From: an uncultured Clostridia bacterium
GTDB lineage: Bacteria > Bacillota > Clostridia > Oscillospirales > Ruminococcaceae
DNA: 52,292 nt
Reading direction: 5' to 3'
Assembly: GCA_947625155.1 (NCBI GenBank)
Contig: CANQNG010000012.1
Coordinates: forward strand, 1 to 52,292
Below are positions 31,342 to 41,077 of this stretch, piece after piece; the first letter of the stretch is position 1; the number at the start of each line of letters is the position of its first letter. Below the pieces are notes generated by a model, which saw nothing but the letters and a program-made list of their open reading frames with translations, ran no database searches and was not told the origin of the DNA. The translations under genes were made by a program, and so were the position numbers.

Positions 31342-33951
31342 GTGGAGCTGAAAGACATTCAGAAAGAGCAGCTTTCCCCCATGATGCAGCAGTATGTGGA
31401 AACGAAGCAGCAGTACATGGACTGCGTGCTGTTCTATCGGCTCGGGGATTTCTATGAGATGTTCTTTGATGATGCGATACGGGTCTCCCGGGATCTGGAG
31501 CTGACTTTGACGGGGCGGGACTGCGGTCTGCCGGAACGAGCCCCCATGTGCGGTGTGCCGTATCATAGTGCGGAGCTGTATATCAAGCGCCTGATCGACT
31601 TAGGCTACCGGGTCGCCATTTGTGAGCAGATGACAGACCCTGCCCTTTCCAAGGGACTTGTGGAACGGGAGGTCATCCGCATCGTCACGCCCGGTACGCT
31701 GATCGAAAAGGACATGCTGGACGATGCTTCCAATAATTACCTGTGCAGCATTTACTGCGGCAGTGAGGGGACTGCTGTGTGCTTTGCCGATCTTTCGACC
31801 GGGGAGGCGGCTGTATACCCGATCCCTGTGCAGCATACGGAGGATGAGATCATCGATCTCCTGTCCCGCTACATGCCGGCGGAGATCATTTTCAATGAGA
31901 AATTTCTGGAACTGAAAGCCGTCGGCAGCTTTCTGAAGATCCGCCTGCGCTGTGCGTGTGCGCTGCGGGATGCGGAATGCTTTGACCCCGAGAAGCAGGC
32001 AGGGACCGTCTGCCGGCAGTTTTCGGTGAAAGCACTGGGCGAGCTGGGTCTTGCGGATGCCGGGGCGGACGTGAGCGCCGTCTGCGGCTTGTTTGCCTAT
32101 ATCGACACCACCCAGAAATTACCGGTCGGCAGGTTCACGAGCCTAGAACTGGACGACACCAGCGCCTACATGACACTGGATCACAATGCCCTGCGGGATC
32201 TGGAACTGACCCGCACCATGCGTTCCGGAGAAAAGAAAGGCACACTGCTCTGGGTGCTGGACAGCACGAGGACTTCCATGGGCAAGCGCATGCTGAAGAG
32301 CTGGCTGGAACGCCCCCTGCGCAGCCCGGCAAAGATCATGGCAAGGCTGGATGCCGTGGAATGCCTGATGCAGAACACCCTTGCGGGGATCGAACTGGAG
32401 GACTGCCTTGACCGGGTGTACGATCTGGAACGCCTGATGGCAAGGATCGTCTATAAGCAGGCAAATCCCCGTGACCTGCGGGCTTTGCAGGCAACAGCTG
32501 CAGAACTGCCCCGCCTGAAGGAGATCCTGTCCGGACTGGACTGCCCGCTGCTGAAACGGCTGAACAGCAAACTGTCCGACCTCCGAGCGGTCGCCGACCT
32601 CATCGACAGAGCCATCATCGAAGAACCGCCCGTGAACGTCAAGGACGGCGGTGTCATCCGGGAGGGCTTTGACCCCGATCTGGACGATCTGCGGGAGGTC
32701 ATGAACGGCGGCAGCAGCATCATCGAACGCATTGCCGAGGAAGAAAAGGAAAAGACTGGCATCAAAAACCTGAAAGTCGGCTATAACCGGGTCTTTGGGT
32801 ACTACATAGAGGTGACACGCTCCTATCTGGACAAAGTGCCGGACTACTACATCCGCAAGCAGACCCTTGCGAATGCGGAGCGCTACATCACGCAGGAGCT
32901 GAAAAATGCCGAGAATACCGTCCTCGGCGCAAAGGACAAGGCGCTCCAGTTGGAACAGTCTCTGTATATGCAGGTGCGGGACTATCTGGCGCAGTCGCTC
33001 GTGCCCGTGCAGGAAACGGCGGCGGCAGCAGCGCAGGTGGACGTGCTGCTTTCGTTTGCCAGAACGGCAGCGCAGAACAATTACTGCAAGCCTGATATTG
33101 TACTGGACGGTACCCTGCATATCACGGACGGCAGACATCCGGTCGTGGAACAGGTGCTCGAGGAGGAGATCTTCGTCCCGAATGACGTATACCTTGACAC
33201 TGGCAGCAGCCGCCTGTCTGTCATTACCGGACCGAATATGTCCGGTAAATCGACCTATATGCGGCAAACTGCCCTGATCGTCCTGATGGCGCACATGGGC
33301 TGCTTTGTGCCGGCGGCATCTGCCCGTATCTCGATCACAGACCGCATCTTCACCAGAGTCGGCGCTTCCGATGATCTGGCAGCCGGAGAGAGTACGTTCA
33401 TGGTGGAAATGCGGGAGGTAGCGGAGATCCTGCGCCATGCCACGAAACAGAGCCTTGTCATTCTCGATGAGGTCGGACGGGGGACTTCTACCTTTGACGG
33501 CATCAGCATTGCAAGGGCAGTGGCAGAACACATCTGTTCTGCCAAGGGGCTGGGGTGCAAGACCATGTTTGCCACGCATTACCATGAACTGATCTCCCTT
33601 GCGGATGAGATGGAGGGCGTGAAGAATTACAGCGTAGCCGTGCGAAAAGGCAAAGACGGCATCCGCTTCCTGCGGAAGATCGTTCCCGGCGGCACGGACG
33701 ACAGCTACGGCATCGATGTGGCAAAACTGGCAGGGCTGCCGCCCCCTGTCCTGAACCGTGCCCGCATTTTGCTGGCTGAACTGGAGATCAAGGCAGAAAA
33801 GCAGGAAAAACCGCAGGAGAACGAACAATTCAGCTTCACACAGCAGCGGGAACAGGAGATCCCCGGCATGCTCCGCCGCACCAACATTGCGGAACTGACG
33901 GATGCCGAATGCCGGGAGCTGTTAGAGGAGCTATGCTCCATGCTCTCGTGA
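31342..33951 (+). CDS. mutS: DNA mismatch repair protein MutS
   Basis: An 869-residue MutS1. The mismatch-reading motif is visible as RLGDFYEMFFDDA (about 33-45; F-x-E with YEMF), followed by connector, core and clamp domains, then the ATPase with Walker A GPNMSGKST (630-638), Walker B LVILDEVGRGTSTFDG and the ATHYHEL switch. The C-terminal FTQQREQEIPGML and ITDAECRELLEEL-type helices form the dimerisation region. The start is GTG at 31342 with AAGGAGG upstream. It initiates mismatch repair and passes to MutL, encoded next. Confidence 0.98.
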   Translation: MELKDIQKEQLSPMMQQYVETKQQYMDCVLFYRLGDFYEMFFDDAIRVSRDLELTLTGRDCGLPERAPMCGVPYHSAELYIKRLIDLGYRVAICEQMTDPALSKGLVEREVIRIVTPGTLIEKDMLDDASNNYLCSIYCGSEGTAVCFADLSTGEAAVYPIPVQHTEDEIIDLLSRYMPAEIIFNEKFLELKAVGSFLKIRLRCACALRDAECFDPEKQAGTVCRQFSVKALGELGLADAGADVSAVCGLFAYIDTTQKLPVGRFTSLELDDTSAYMTLDHNALRDLELTRTMRSGEKKGTLLWVLDSTRTSMGKRMLKSWLERPLRSPAKIMARLDAVECLMQNTLAGIELEDCLDRVYDLERLMARIVYKQANPRDLRALQATAAELPRLKEILSGLDCPLLKRLNSKLSDLRAVADLIDRAIIEEPPVNVKDGGVIREGFDPDLDDLREVMNGGSSIIERIAEEEKEKTGIKNLKVGYNRVFGYYIEVTRSYLDKVPDYYIRKQTLANAERYITQELKNAENTVLGAKDKALQLEQSLYMQVRDYLAQSLVPVQETAAAAAQVDVLLSFARTAAQNNYCKPDIVLDGTLHITDGRHPVVEQVLEEEIFVPNDVYLDTGSSRLSVITGPNMSGKSTYMRQTALIVLMAHMGCFVPAASARISITDRIFTRVGASDDLAAGESTFMVEMREVAEILRHATKQSLVILDEVGRGTSTFDGISIARAVAEHICSAKGLGCKTMFATHYHELISLADEMEGVKNYSVAVRKGKDGIRFLRKIVPGGTDDSYGIDVAKLAGLPPPVLNRARILLAELEIKAEKQEKPQENEQFSFTQQREQEIPGMLRRTNIAELTDAECRELLEELCSMLS

Positions 33952-33976
33952 GCATGAGCCGGAAAGAGGGTGCAGT

Positions 33977-35878
33977 ATGTCTGTTATTTTCGTACTGGAC
34001 AGATCGGTCTCCGAGCTGATCGCAGCCGGAGAGGTCATTGAACGCCCGTCCTCTGTCATCAAGGAATTGGTAGAAAATTCCATTGATGCAGGTGCCAAGC
34101 ATATCACTGTGGAGATCAAGAACGGCGGTACGGCGTTCATGCGCATCGTGGACGACGGCTGCGGCATGGCAGCCGAGGACGTGCCGACCGCTTTTCTGCG
34201 CCATGCGACCAGCAAGGTCTCCCGGAAAGCGGATCTGGACACGATCCTGACCCTTGGTTTCCGGGGAGAGGCGCTTGCCTCTGTTGCGGCAGTCGCAAAA
34301 GTCACGATCTTGACCAAACGCCGGGAAGATGCACTTGGCACGAAATACGAGATCGCCGGCATGGAAAGCACACCGCCGGAGGAATGCGGCTGCCCGGACG
34401 GCACAACGCTGATCGTCAAGGACTTGTTCTTCAATGTCCCCGCCCGCCGGAAATTCATGAAGCGGGATGTGGCAGAGGGGAATGCCGTTTCGCAGATCAT
34501 CCAGAAGATCGCCATTTCCCGCCCGGAGATCGCTTTCCGCTTCATCCGGGACAACAAGCCGGAATTCTGTTCGGACGGCAGCGGGGAACTCCTTGCGGCA
34601 GTCTATGCGGTGTACGGAAGGGATCTCGCCAGAGACCTGATCCCCGTAGACTACGAGGAAAACGGCGTTTCTGTCAAGGGCTACACCGTCAAGCCGCTGT
34701 ACGCCCGGAACAGCCGGAGCTTTCAGAATTTTTTCGTGAACACCCGCTATGTGCATTCCAAAGCCTGTTCGGTCGCACTGGAAAGTGCCTATGAAAATAT
34801 GGTCATGACGGGAAAATTCCCTGCCTGCGTGCTTTTTTTGGGCATGGAGCCGCATATGCTCGATGTGAACATCCACCCTGCCAAGGCGGAAGTGCGCTTT
34901 TCGGATGAAAAGCTGGTGATCAATGCCATTTACTTTGCTGTGCGCAATGCCATGCTTGCTGCCGGGCTGATCTATGAATTTCAGATACCCCGCCGGGAAT
35001 GGTACGGCAGTGCGCCGCAGCCGTCATACGAACAGGCACCCCTTGTGCAGGAAGTACCGCCCGAGCCGGAAAAGCCCGCTCCGGCAGCCCCTGCCCCGGT
35101 CGTGCAGGACTCTGCCCCGGCTGCTCCGCCGCCCGGACTTTCTGCCCCTGCACCTGCCCCTGTGCAGGAACGGGAAACGCTCCCGGCTTCTGCCATGCCT
35201 TTCCCGCTGCCGGAAATGCCTGCACCTGCTGCGCCTGTCAGTCCGCCGGAGGAACTGCCCCCTGCCCCCGTTCCGGGATCCGTTCCCCGAAAAGAGGATA
35301 CCCCGTTCCCCGATGTGAAAGTTGTCGGAGAATTGTTTGCCAATTACATACTGGCACAGTCGGGGGATACCTTTATTATCATAGACAAGCACGCAGCACA
35401 CGAGCGTGTCATTTTTGAACGGCTGCGCAAGGAGAACTGCCAACAGTACCGGCAGATGCTGCTCATGCCCTGCAAAGTGCTGCTGACGCTCGAAGAATGT
35501 GCGGCAATGGCAGAAAATACGGAATTGCTCGAAAGACTGGGATTTTCCATTGACCTCTCCGAAAAGCCCTATGTGACCGCAACGGCTGCACCGGTGTTCT
35601 TTGAACGGCTGGAACTGGACGGTATCATCGAGGAGATCGCCCGGAATCTCTGCCTCGGCAAAGTCGATCCCCAGAGCCATCAGCTTGACGATATGCTGCA
35701 TGAGCTTGCCTGCAAGTCTGCCATAAAAGCGAACGACCGGAACGATATTTCCGAATTGCAGGCACTGGCGGAGCAGGTGTGCAGCAACGAGGACATCCGG
35801 CATTGTCCGCATGGGAGACCTGTTATGTTCACCATGTCGAAGTACGAGCTGGAAAAGCAGTTCCGGCGGCGGGTGTAG
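33977..35878 (+). CDS. mutL: DNA mismatch repair protein MutL (endonuclease type)
   Basis: A 633-residue GHKL ATPase: VIERPSSVIKELVENSIDAG, DDGCGM, ATSK and LTLGFRGEALASV in the N-terminal domain. The linker (about 335-445) is strikingly rich in P and A (PAPAPAPVQ-type runs), longer than in many relatives. The C-terminal domain has the metal endonuclease motif DKHAAHERVIFE (470 onward; Q of DQHA is K, acidic residues kept), ACKSAIK and CPHGRP zinc-site motifs, so it is probably the nicking form used by bacteria without MutH. It starts 26 bases after mutS. Confidence 0.97.
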   Translation: MSVIFVLDRSVSELIAAGEVIERPSSVIKELVENSIDAGAKHITVEIKNGGTAFMRIVDDGCGMAAEDVPTAFLRHATSKVSRKADLDTILTLGFRGEALASVAAVAKVTILTKRREDALGTKYEIAGMESTPPEECGCPDGTTLIVKDLFFNVPARRKFMKRDVAEGNAVSQIIQKIAISRPEIAFRFIRDNKPEFCSDGSGELLAAVYAVYGRDLARDLIPVDYEENGVSVKGYTVKPLYARNSRSFQNFFVNTRYVHSKACSVALESAYENMVMTGKFPACVLFLGMEPHMLDVNIHPAKAEVRFSDEKLVINAIYFAVRNAMLAAGLIYEFQIPRREWYGSAPQPSYEQAPLVQEVPPEPEKPAPAAPAPVVQDSAPAAPPPGLSAPAPAPVQERETLPASAMPFPLPEMPAPAAPVSPPEELPPAPVPGSVPRKEDTPFPDVKVVGELFANYILAQSGDTFIIIDKHAAHERVIFERLRKENCQQYRQMLLMPCKVLLTLEECAAMAENTELLERLGFSIDLSEKPYVTATAAPVFFERLELDGIIEEIARNLCLGKVDPQSHQLDDMLHELACKSAIKANDRNDISELQALAEQVCSNEDIRHCPHGRPVMFTMSKYELEKQFRRRV

Positions 35879-35880
35879 CC

Positions 35881-36822
35881 ATGCAGAAGGTACTTGCGGT
35901 CGTGGGGGCGACGGCTTCCGGGAAGACAGCACTCGGGGTCGAGCTGGCAAAACGGCTGGACGGAGAGATCATTTCAGCCGACTCCATGCAGGTCTATGAG
36001 GGGCTGGACATTGCCACCGCCAAGCCCACACAGGCGGAAATGCAGGGCATACCGCATCACCTGATCGGTGTGATCCCCAGAACACAGCGGTTTTCGGTGG
36101 CAGATTATGCGGTGCTTGCCCGTGAGAAGATACAGGAAGTCGCCGCAAGGGGCAAGCTGCCGATCCTTGTCGGCGGTACGGGGCTGTATATCGACACCGT
36201 GCTGAGCGGTATGCAGCTCCCGGCAGGCGCAGAGGACAGGGCACTTCGGGAAATGCTGCAAAAACGCCTTGCCGCCGAGGGGGCAGAAGCGCTCCATGCA
36301 CAGCTTGCCACCCTTGACCCGGAGGCGGCGGCTGCCATTCATCCCCATAATACCGTCCGGGTCATCCGGGCTTTGGAAGTCTGCCTGAGCACGGGCAAGA
36401 CATTTACACAGTACCGGAAAGAGAATGCAGCCTGTCCCTCCCCCTATGACAGCATGCTGATCGGGCTTTCCTATGAAAGGGAGGTGCTCTACCGACGCAT
36501 CGACAGGCGGGTGGAGCAGATGATGGCTGCCGGACTGGTCGGGGAAGTGCGGGCAGCAAGGGATGCCGGGATGCAGACCGCTGCCGCTGCGATCGGCTAT
36601 AAGGAACTGCTGCCGTATCTGGACGGGACGGCTCCGCTGGTGGACTGCATGGCAAAAATACAGCAGGAGACCCGCCGGTATGCCAAGCGGCAGTGTACTT
36701 GGTTTCGTCGAAATGCTCAAATTCATTGGTTGAAGATGTACGAAAATGATGAAGTGCGAAAAATTTCAGAAAAAGCTGAAAAAATGATAGCCAAATCCAA
36801 ATTTTTGTGGTATAATGGATAA
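35881..36822 (+). CDS. miaA: tRNA dimethylallyltransferase MiaA
   Basis: A 313-residue P-loop enzyme that transfers dimethylallyl to A37 of tRNAs reading UNN codons. P-loop GATASGKT (9-16), the substrate motif ISADSMQVYEGLDIATAKP (about 31-49) and HHLIGV are present, as is the tRNA-binding C-terminal RRYAKRQCTWFRR. It starts 2 bases after the mutL stop and has only a weak ribosome site, so translation is likely coupled. Its 3' end contains the hfq promoter. It supplies substrate for MiaB, encoded upstream. Confidence 0.97.
   Translation: MQKVLAVVGATASGKTALGVELAKRLDGEIISADSMQVYEGLDIATAKPTQAEMQGIPHHLIGVIPRTQRFSVADYAVLAREKIQEVAARGKLPILVGGTGLYIDTVLSGMQLPAGAEDRALREMLQKRLAAEGAEALHAQLATLDPEAAAAIHPHNTVRVIRALEVCLSTGKTFTQYRKENAACPSPYDSMLIGLSYEREVLYRRIDRRVEQMMAAGLVGEVRAARDAGMQTAAAAIGYKELLPYLDGTAPLVDCMAKIQQETRRYAKRQCTWFRRNAQIHWLKMYENDEVRKISEKAEKMIAKSKFLWYNG
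36808..36816 (+). promoter_or_regulatory. Extended -10 promoter for hfq
   Basis: TGGTATAAT with TGTG upstream, inside the last codons of miaA, and no clear -35 box. It would allow hfq expression apart from the mut genes. Confidence 0.6.
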
Positions 36823-36877
36823 TAAGTGTTTTTAGAGCAAGATATGGAAACACTTCCGGTAAAGAAAGGAGAAAACC

Positions 36878-37123
36878 ATGAACAAGATCATGAATTTACA
36901 GGATACCTTCCTCAACCAGGCACGAAAGGAACGTATCTTGGTAACGACTTACCTCGTCAACGGCTTCCAGTGCAAGGGGATCGTGAAAGGTTTTGACAAT
37001 TATGTGGTCATTTTTGACTGTCAGGGGCAGCAGCAGCTTGTCTACAAGCATGCGATCTCGACCATTGCCCCGTCCCGTCCGGTCTCGATCTTGGACAACA
37101 GTGAGCCGGAAAAGACGGAATAA
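36878..37123 (+). CDS. hfq: RNA chaperone Hfq
   Basis: An 81-residue Sm-like protein: [41 protein letters not shown] (Sm1, about 6-46) and [13 protein letters not shown] (Sm2, YKHAISTI). Hexameric RNA-binding protein assisting sRNA-mRNA pairing. The short acidic C-terminus (DNSEPEKTE) is of the Gram-positive type. GAAAGGAG lies 6-7 bases before the start. Gene order miaA-hfq is as in Bacillus. Confidence 0.98.
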   Translation: MNKIMNLQDTFLNQARKERILVTTYLVNGFQCKGIVKGFDNYVVIFDCQGQQQLVYKHAISTIAPSRPVSILDNSEPEKTE

Positions 37124-37138
37124 CACAGGGCACTGCCT

Positions 37139-38368
37139 ATGAACAACGGAACACTCACAGGCGTACTGGTGCTGGTCGCAGTGTTCATCATCCTGACTGT
37201 CGTCAACGTTGTGTACAAGCAGTTTGACCAGAAGTACGTCACGGAAACGGCGCTGCTCTCTGCGGGGAGCGATTCAGAACAGGTGCAGGGCGTGTTCATC
37301 CGGGATGAAAAGGTCATCACCTATGCGGGCGAGGGCGTTGTCAGCTATGAGGTCTCCGACGGCGGAAAGCTCGGTATCGGCAGTCCGATCGCGAGCATCT
37401 ATGCCTCTGAGACACAGATAGAGCTGAAACAGCGCATTGCAGCGCTGACGCATGAGCTGGAGCTGCTGCAGCGCATTTCCAACCCCGGTACGACCCAGAC
37501 GGCACAGCCCTCCAGCATCTCTGAACTGTTCAACCAGACTTACAAGGACTACCTCTATCAGCGGGAACAGGGGGATATTTCCGATCTCCAGTCTCTCCGG
37601 GAGGAAATGTTGGTACTGCTGAGTACCTACCAGCTCGTGACCGGTAAGGATGACAGCTATGCGGAAAAGATGCAGAGCATCCAAGCGGAGATCAATACAC
37701 TGGAACAGTCACGGGAACAGCCGCTGGACACCATTATAGCAGATGAGGCTGCCTATTTCGTCAGCTATGCAGACGGCTATGAGGACAAGCTGACCATGGA
37801 AGGGCTGGATACGCTGACACCGGAGGTGCTTGCAGAAGTACATGATGCGCCGGGCACAGGGAACGGTGTCATCGGAAAGCTCATCGAGGGCTATCAGTGG
37901 ATACTGGCAGCCGTGGTGGACAATTCCGAACATATCTATCAGGAGGAGGATACCGTCACCCTGAAATTTGCCTCCACATCCGAAACTGTCAAGGGGAAGA
38001 TCGTTCTCCTCAACAAAGCGGCAGACGATGCGCAGACGGTGATCGCCATCCAGTGCGAGGCAATGACATATGACCTTGTACAACACCGCACGGACAGCGT
38101 GGAGATCATCCGGGGGGATGAAGAATACCAAGGGATCATGGTGCCCCGGAGCGCCCAGCACTTCGTGACGGTCACGGATCCGGAGACCGGAGAGCAGGAA
38201 CAGGTACGGGGCGTGTATGTGCTGAATGGCGAACAGCCGGAATTCCGGCGGCTCGATGTCATTTACGAGGGCACGGATCATGTGCTGTCCCGGCAGAACG
38301 CAGAAGCCGGCTATCTGCAATTGTATGATGCCATTATTACGAAAGGAATTGATGCGGATGGACAATAA
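37139..38368 (+). CDS. HlyD-like membrane fusion protein of the division cluster
   Basis: A 409-residue single-pass membrane protein: transmembrane segment at about 6-27, a lipoyl/barrel-sandwich-like domain split around a helical hairpin (ELKQRIAALTHELELLQRI and SLREEMLVLLSTYQL...MQSIQAEINTLEQS, about 92-190) and a beta-barrel region near the C-terminus. That layout is of HlyD/adaptor type, but no ABC transporter or outer partner is encoded nearby. Such proteins recur upstream of ylmE-sepF in Clostridia, so a cell-envelope or division role is an inference from context. The ribosome site is weak; it follows hfq by 15 bases. Confidence 0.75.
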   Translation: MNNGTLTGVLVLVAVFIILTVVNVVYKQFDQKYVTETALLSAGSDSEQVQGVFIRDEKVITYAGEGVVSYEVSDGGKLGIGSPIASIYASETQIELKQRIAALTHELELLQRISNPGTTQTAQPSSISELFNQTYKDYLYQREQGDISDLQSLREEMLVLLSTYQLVTGKDDSYAEKMQSIQAEINTLEQSREQPLDTIIADEAAYFVSYADGYEDKLTMEGLDTLTPEVLAEVHDAPGTGNGVIGKLIEGYQWILAAVVDNSEHIYQEEDTVTLKFASTSETVKGKIVLLNKAADDAQTVIAIQCEAMTYDLVQHRTDSVEIIRGDEEYQGIMVPRSAQHFVTVTDPETGEQEQVRGVYVLNGEQPEFRRLDVIYEGTDHVLSRQNAEAGYLQLYDAIITKGIDADGQ

Positions 38369-39047
38369 GCTGCAAACGGTGCGTGACAACTACGCACGCA
38401 TCTCTGCGGAGATCGGGGAGGCTGCCCTGAAAAGCGGCAGGAAACCGGAGAACATCACTTTCATGGCGGTCACCAAGACGGTCGATCCCGTCCTCGTTAA
38501 TTGTGCCATAGACTGCGGTATTTCCCTGCTCGGTGAAAACCGGGTGCAGGAATACGAGAGCAAGAAGGATGCCTACCGTCCGGGCGTGCCGGTGGACTTC
38601 ATCGGTGCGCTGCAAAGCAACAAAGTCAAATACATCATCGGCAGCGTGCGGCTGATCCATTCCGTAGACCGCATGTCGCTGGCGAAAGAGATCGACCGGA
38701 TCGCCGGGAAACAGGAACTGGTACAGGACATTCTCGTTGAGGTCAACATCGGCAGAGAGGAGACGAAGAGCGGTGTCCTGCCCGAAGCACTTCCGGCACT
38801 GCTGGCGGAGCTGGATGCCCTGCCGCATGTACACGTGTGCGGGCTGATGACCATTCCGCCGCCCTGTTCCGATACGACCTATTTGCAGGCAATGCAGGAA
38901 CTGTTCCTGCAAGCCGGGGAGATCCCCGGCGCAGACATGCGGATCCTTTCCATGGGCATGTCTGACGACTACACCAAGGCGATCGCCTGCGGGTCGAACC
39001 TCGTCAGGATCGGCTCGGCACTGTTCGGTGCAAGAGTCTGCCGATAG
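38358..39047 (+). CDS. ylmE: YggS-family PLP homeostasis protein (YlmE)
   Basis: A 229-residue TIM-barrel PLP-binding protein related to alanine racemase. The PLP lysine is in FMAVTKTVDP (about 35-44); GENRVQEYESK, FIGALQSNKVKYI, SVDRMSLAKEID and the final SMGMSDDYTKAIACGSNLVRIGSALFG are family motifs. It buffers cellular PLP; in Gram-positives it is encoded next to sepF. Start at 38358 is likely, with a possible alternative ATG at 38352. The gene overlaps the preceding one by 11 bases. Confidence 0.93.
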   Translation: MDNKLQTVRDNYARISAEIGEAALKSGRKPENITFMAVTKTVDPVLVNCAIDCGISLLGENRVQEYESKKDAYRPGVPVDFIGALQSNKVKYIIGSVRLIHSVDRMSLAKEIDRIAGKQELVQDILVEVNIGREETKSGVLPEALPALLAELDALPHVHVCGLMTIPPPCSDTTYLQAMQELFLQAGEIPGADMRILSMGMSDDYTKAIACGSNLVRIGSALFGARVCR

Positions 39048-39118
39048 AGCAGCCAATGTCAGTCAGGTGACCGTATGCACCTACAAAGATAACCGTCCAT
39101 ACGGAGAAGGAGCAAGCT

Positions 39119-39559
39119 ATGGAGATCTTCAAGAACATCAGGGAATACTTTTTTCCGTCCGATACCCCGGAAACGAACGGTACTTCTGCCCCCAATACAG
39201 ACATCCCGCCGCACCACGGCGTGGAGGAGATGCAGCAGAACAGAGAACCCGGTTCCAATATCGTGAATATCCAAGCGACCGCACAGCTTCAGGTCGTTCT
39301 GGTCAAGCCTGAGGTGTTCACCGATGCCAAGGCGATCGCCGATCATCTCATCAGCCGCAAGACCGTTGTGCTGAATCTGGAGACAGCTTCTCCGGAGAAC
39401 CGCAGAAGGATCATTGATTTTCTGGTGGGTGTGTCCTACGCCATCAGCGGCAGCCTGAAACCCGTTGCTAACCTGACCTACATCATCACGCCCTATAATG
39501 TCGGGTTCATCGGCGACGACCTTGCCGCTGAACTGGAAAACAACGGCGTGATCATCTGA
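39119..39559 (+). CDS. sepF: Cell division protein SepF
   Basis: A 146-residue protein: an N-terminal membrane-binding amphipathic helix (MEIFKNIREYFFPS), a disordered N/P-rich linker (about 18-55) and the SepF core (about 56-140: QVVLVKPEVFTDAKAIADHLISRKTVVLNLE, RRIIDFLVGVSYAISGSLKPVA, YIITPYNV). It anchors FtsZ to the membrane and shapes the septum. The 71-base leader has GGAG-GAGC-type purines before the start. Confidence 0.96.
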   Translation: MEIFKNIREYFFPSDTPETNGTSAPNTDIPPHHGVEEMQQNREPGSNIVNIQATAQLQVVLVKPEVFTDAKAIADHLISRKTVVLNLETASPENRRRIIDFLVGVSYAISGSLKPVANLTYIITPYNVGFIGDDLAAELENNGVII

Positions 39560-39560
39560 G

Positions 39561-40301
39561 ATGCAGCCGGAACAGCAGGAGGCAGACCGTCTTTTGCTGG
39601 CGCATGTGCAGGATCTGGTGCGCAGAAATGCGTACCGGAGCTTTACGGCGTTTCTGGACATGCGGCAGTATACGCTCGTCAGGATGCAGCTCGCGGCAGG
39701 GACATACCGCTTTTTTGGCGGCTATCCGGAGGCGCAGCGGGGCATTTTGTGCGTCCACCCGGAGGGCTGTCCGCCGGAGGATGAGGAGTACCCTATCACC
39801 TGCCTGACCTATACGTTCCCGGAGGCTTACGCATTGACCCACAGGGACATGCTGGGCAGCCTGATGGCACAGCAGCTCCGGCGGGACACGGTGGGGGATA
39901 TTCTGGTCAGCGCAGGAAAGATCCAGTGCTTTGTCACGGGTGCTGCCGCTGTCGTCGGCATGGCGCTGACGAAGATCGGCAGGATCGGTGTGAAGGTGAC
40001 GGATGCGCTGCCCTATGCGGGGGACTTTGTGCAGGAGATGCAGCAGATCGGGGGGACGGTCTCTTCGCCCCGGCTCGATGCCGTGCTGCGTACAGCGCTT
40101 TCCCTTGGCAGACAGGCATGCAGCCAGTTTATCCTTGCCGGAGCAGTGACGGTCAACGCTATGCCGTGTACCAAACCGGAACGTATCCTGACAGCCGGAG
40201 ATGTGTTCTCCGTCCGGGGGCACGGCAAGTTCCGCATGACAGAGATCAGCGGTCCGACCCGAAAAGGCAGACTGCATATCCACATTGAGAAATACCTATA
40301 A
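39561..40301 (+). CDS. ylmH: S4-domain RNA-binding protein YlmH
   Basis: A 246-residue protein with an N-terminal YlmH-specific domain (FLDMRQYTLVRMQL, RFFGGYPEAQRGI) and a C-terminal S4 RNA-binding domain (about 170-235: SPRLDAVLRTALSLGRQACSQFILAGAVTVNAMPC). Family knowledge links YlmH to ribosome-associated quality control, like RqcP. It begins 1 base after the sepF stop with no clear ribosome site, so coupled translation is likely. Confidence 0.92.
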   Translation: MQPEQQEADRLLLAHVQDLVRRNAYRSFTAFLDMRQYTLVRMQLAAGTYRFFGGYPEAQRGILCVHPEGCPPEDEEYPITCLTYTFPEAYALTHRDMLGSLMAQQLRRDTVGDILVSAGKIQCFVTGAAAVVGMALTKIGRIGVKVTDALPYAGDFVQEMQQIGGTVSSPRLDAVLRTALSLGRQACSQFILAGAVTVNAMPCTKPERILTAGDVFSVRGHGKFRMTEISGPTRKGRLHIHIEKYL

Positions 40302-40321
40302 TTATGGAGAGGTGAACCACT

Positions 40322-41047
40322 ATGATGACTGCAAACGAGATCAGAGAGCTGCGCTTCGAGAAGGCAGCGTGGGGGTACCGCCCGGAGGATATCGACGAAT
40401 TCCTCGGCAGACTGGAGGCGACCTTTCAGGAGATCGACAATGAGCGTGAGGACAGCAACCACAAGATACAGCTCCTTGCGGACAAAGTGCGGGAGTATAT
40501 GAAAGACGAAGAAGCCCTCAAGGATGCGCTGCTCGGCGCACAGAAAGAGGGACACCGTGTCATCAACGAGGCAAATGAAAAGGCGGAACAGATCCTTGCC
40601 CGTGCAAGGGAGGAGGCTGCTGTGCTGCTCGATGAGGCGACCCGTCAGCATGAAGTGGCTATGGAAAAGAACCGTGCCGAGATCGCCCGTGAGCAGGAGG
40701 CACTCACGAAAGCACGTCAGATGGTCGCAGATTTCAAGCGTAGCCTGTTCGATATGTATAAGGGGCATCTGGAGATGATCTCCGCTCTGCCCGAAGCCGA
40801 TGAGGAGCTGCCGCCGCCGCCTGCTCCCTTTGAGCCGGAAGTTCCGGCAGAACTGGAGCAGACAGAACAGCCGGCAAATGATCTGCCCGCTGAGGAAGCT
40901 AAGCCCGATCCCTTTGCAACTTCTCAGTTCTCCACAAGGGTCGTACAGGGGGCATATGAGTCCCGTTTCAGCGATCTCCAGTTCGGGGAGAACAACTCCC
41001 AACGCCCTGCGGAGGAAACACCAGCAGAGGCAACAGACGGAGAGTGA
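40322..41047 (+). CDS. divIVA: DivIVA-type polar/septal scaffold protein
   Basis: A 241-residue protein with the N-terminal DivIVA membrane-binding domain (TANEIRELRFEKAAWGYRPEDIDEFLGRL) and a long coiled coil (about 33-150; E, K, Q, A heptads), then a P/E-rich disordered tail. The loop has FEKAAWGYRPEDID instead of the FxxxxxGYxxxEVDxFL consensus spelled classically, but the GY-ExxDEFL core is present. It binds negatively curved membranes and organises division and pole proteins. Last of the sepF-ylmH-divIVA set, 30 bases before ileS. Confidence 0.95.
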   Translation: MMTANEIRELRFEKAAWGYRPEDIDEFLGRLEATFQEIDNEREDSNHKIQLLADKVREYMKDEEALKDALLGAQKEGHRVINEANEKAEQILARAREEAAVLLDEATRQHEVAMEKNRAEIAREQEALTKARQMVADFKRSLFDMYKGHLEMISALPEADEELPPPPAPFEPEVPAELEQTEQPANDLPAEEAKPDPFATSQFSTRVVQGAYESRFSDLQFGENNSQRPAEETPAEATDGE

Positions 41048-41077
41048 TCCAATTTAGCAGAAAGGAACTGACCGCCA

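Noticed and set aside
32143-33828. 561-codon open frame antisense to mutS
   Set aside because: Fully inside mutS on the other strand; composition rich in H, Q and R as typical of antisense frames.
41048-41077. T-box leader before ileS
   Set aside because: Only 30 bases separate divIVA and ileS, too short for a T-box.
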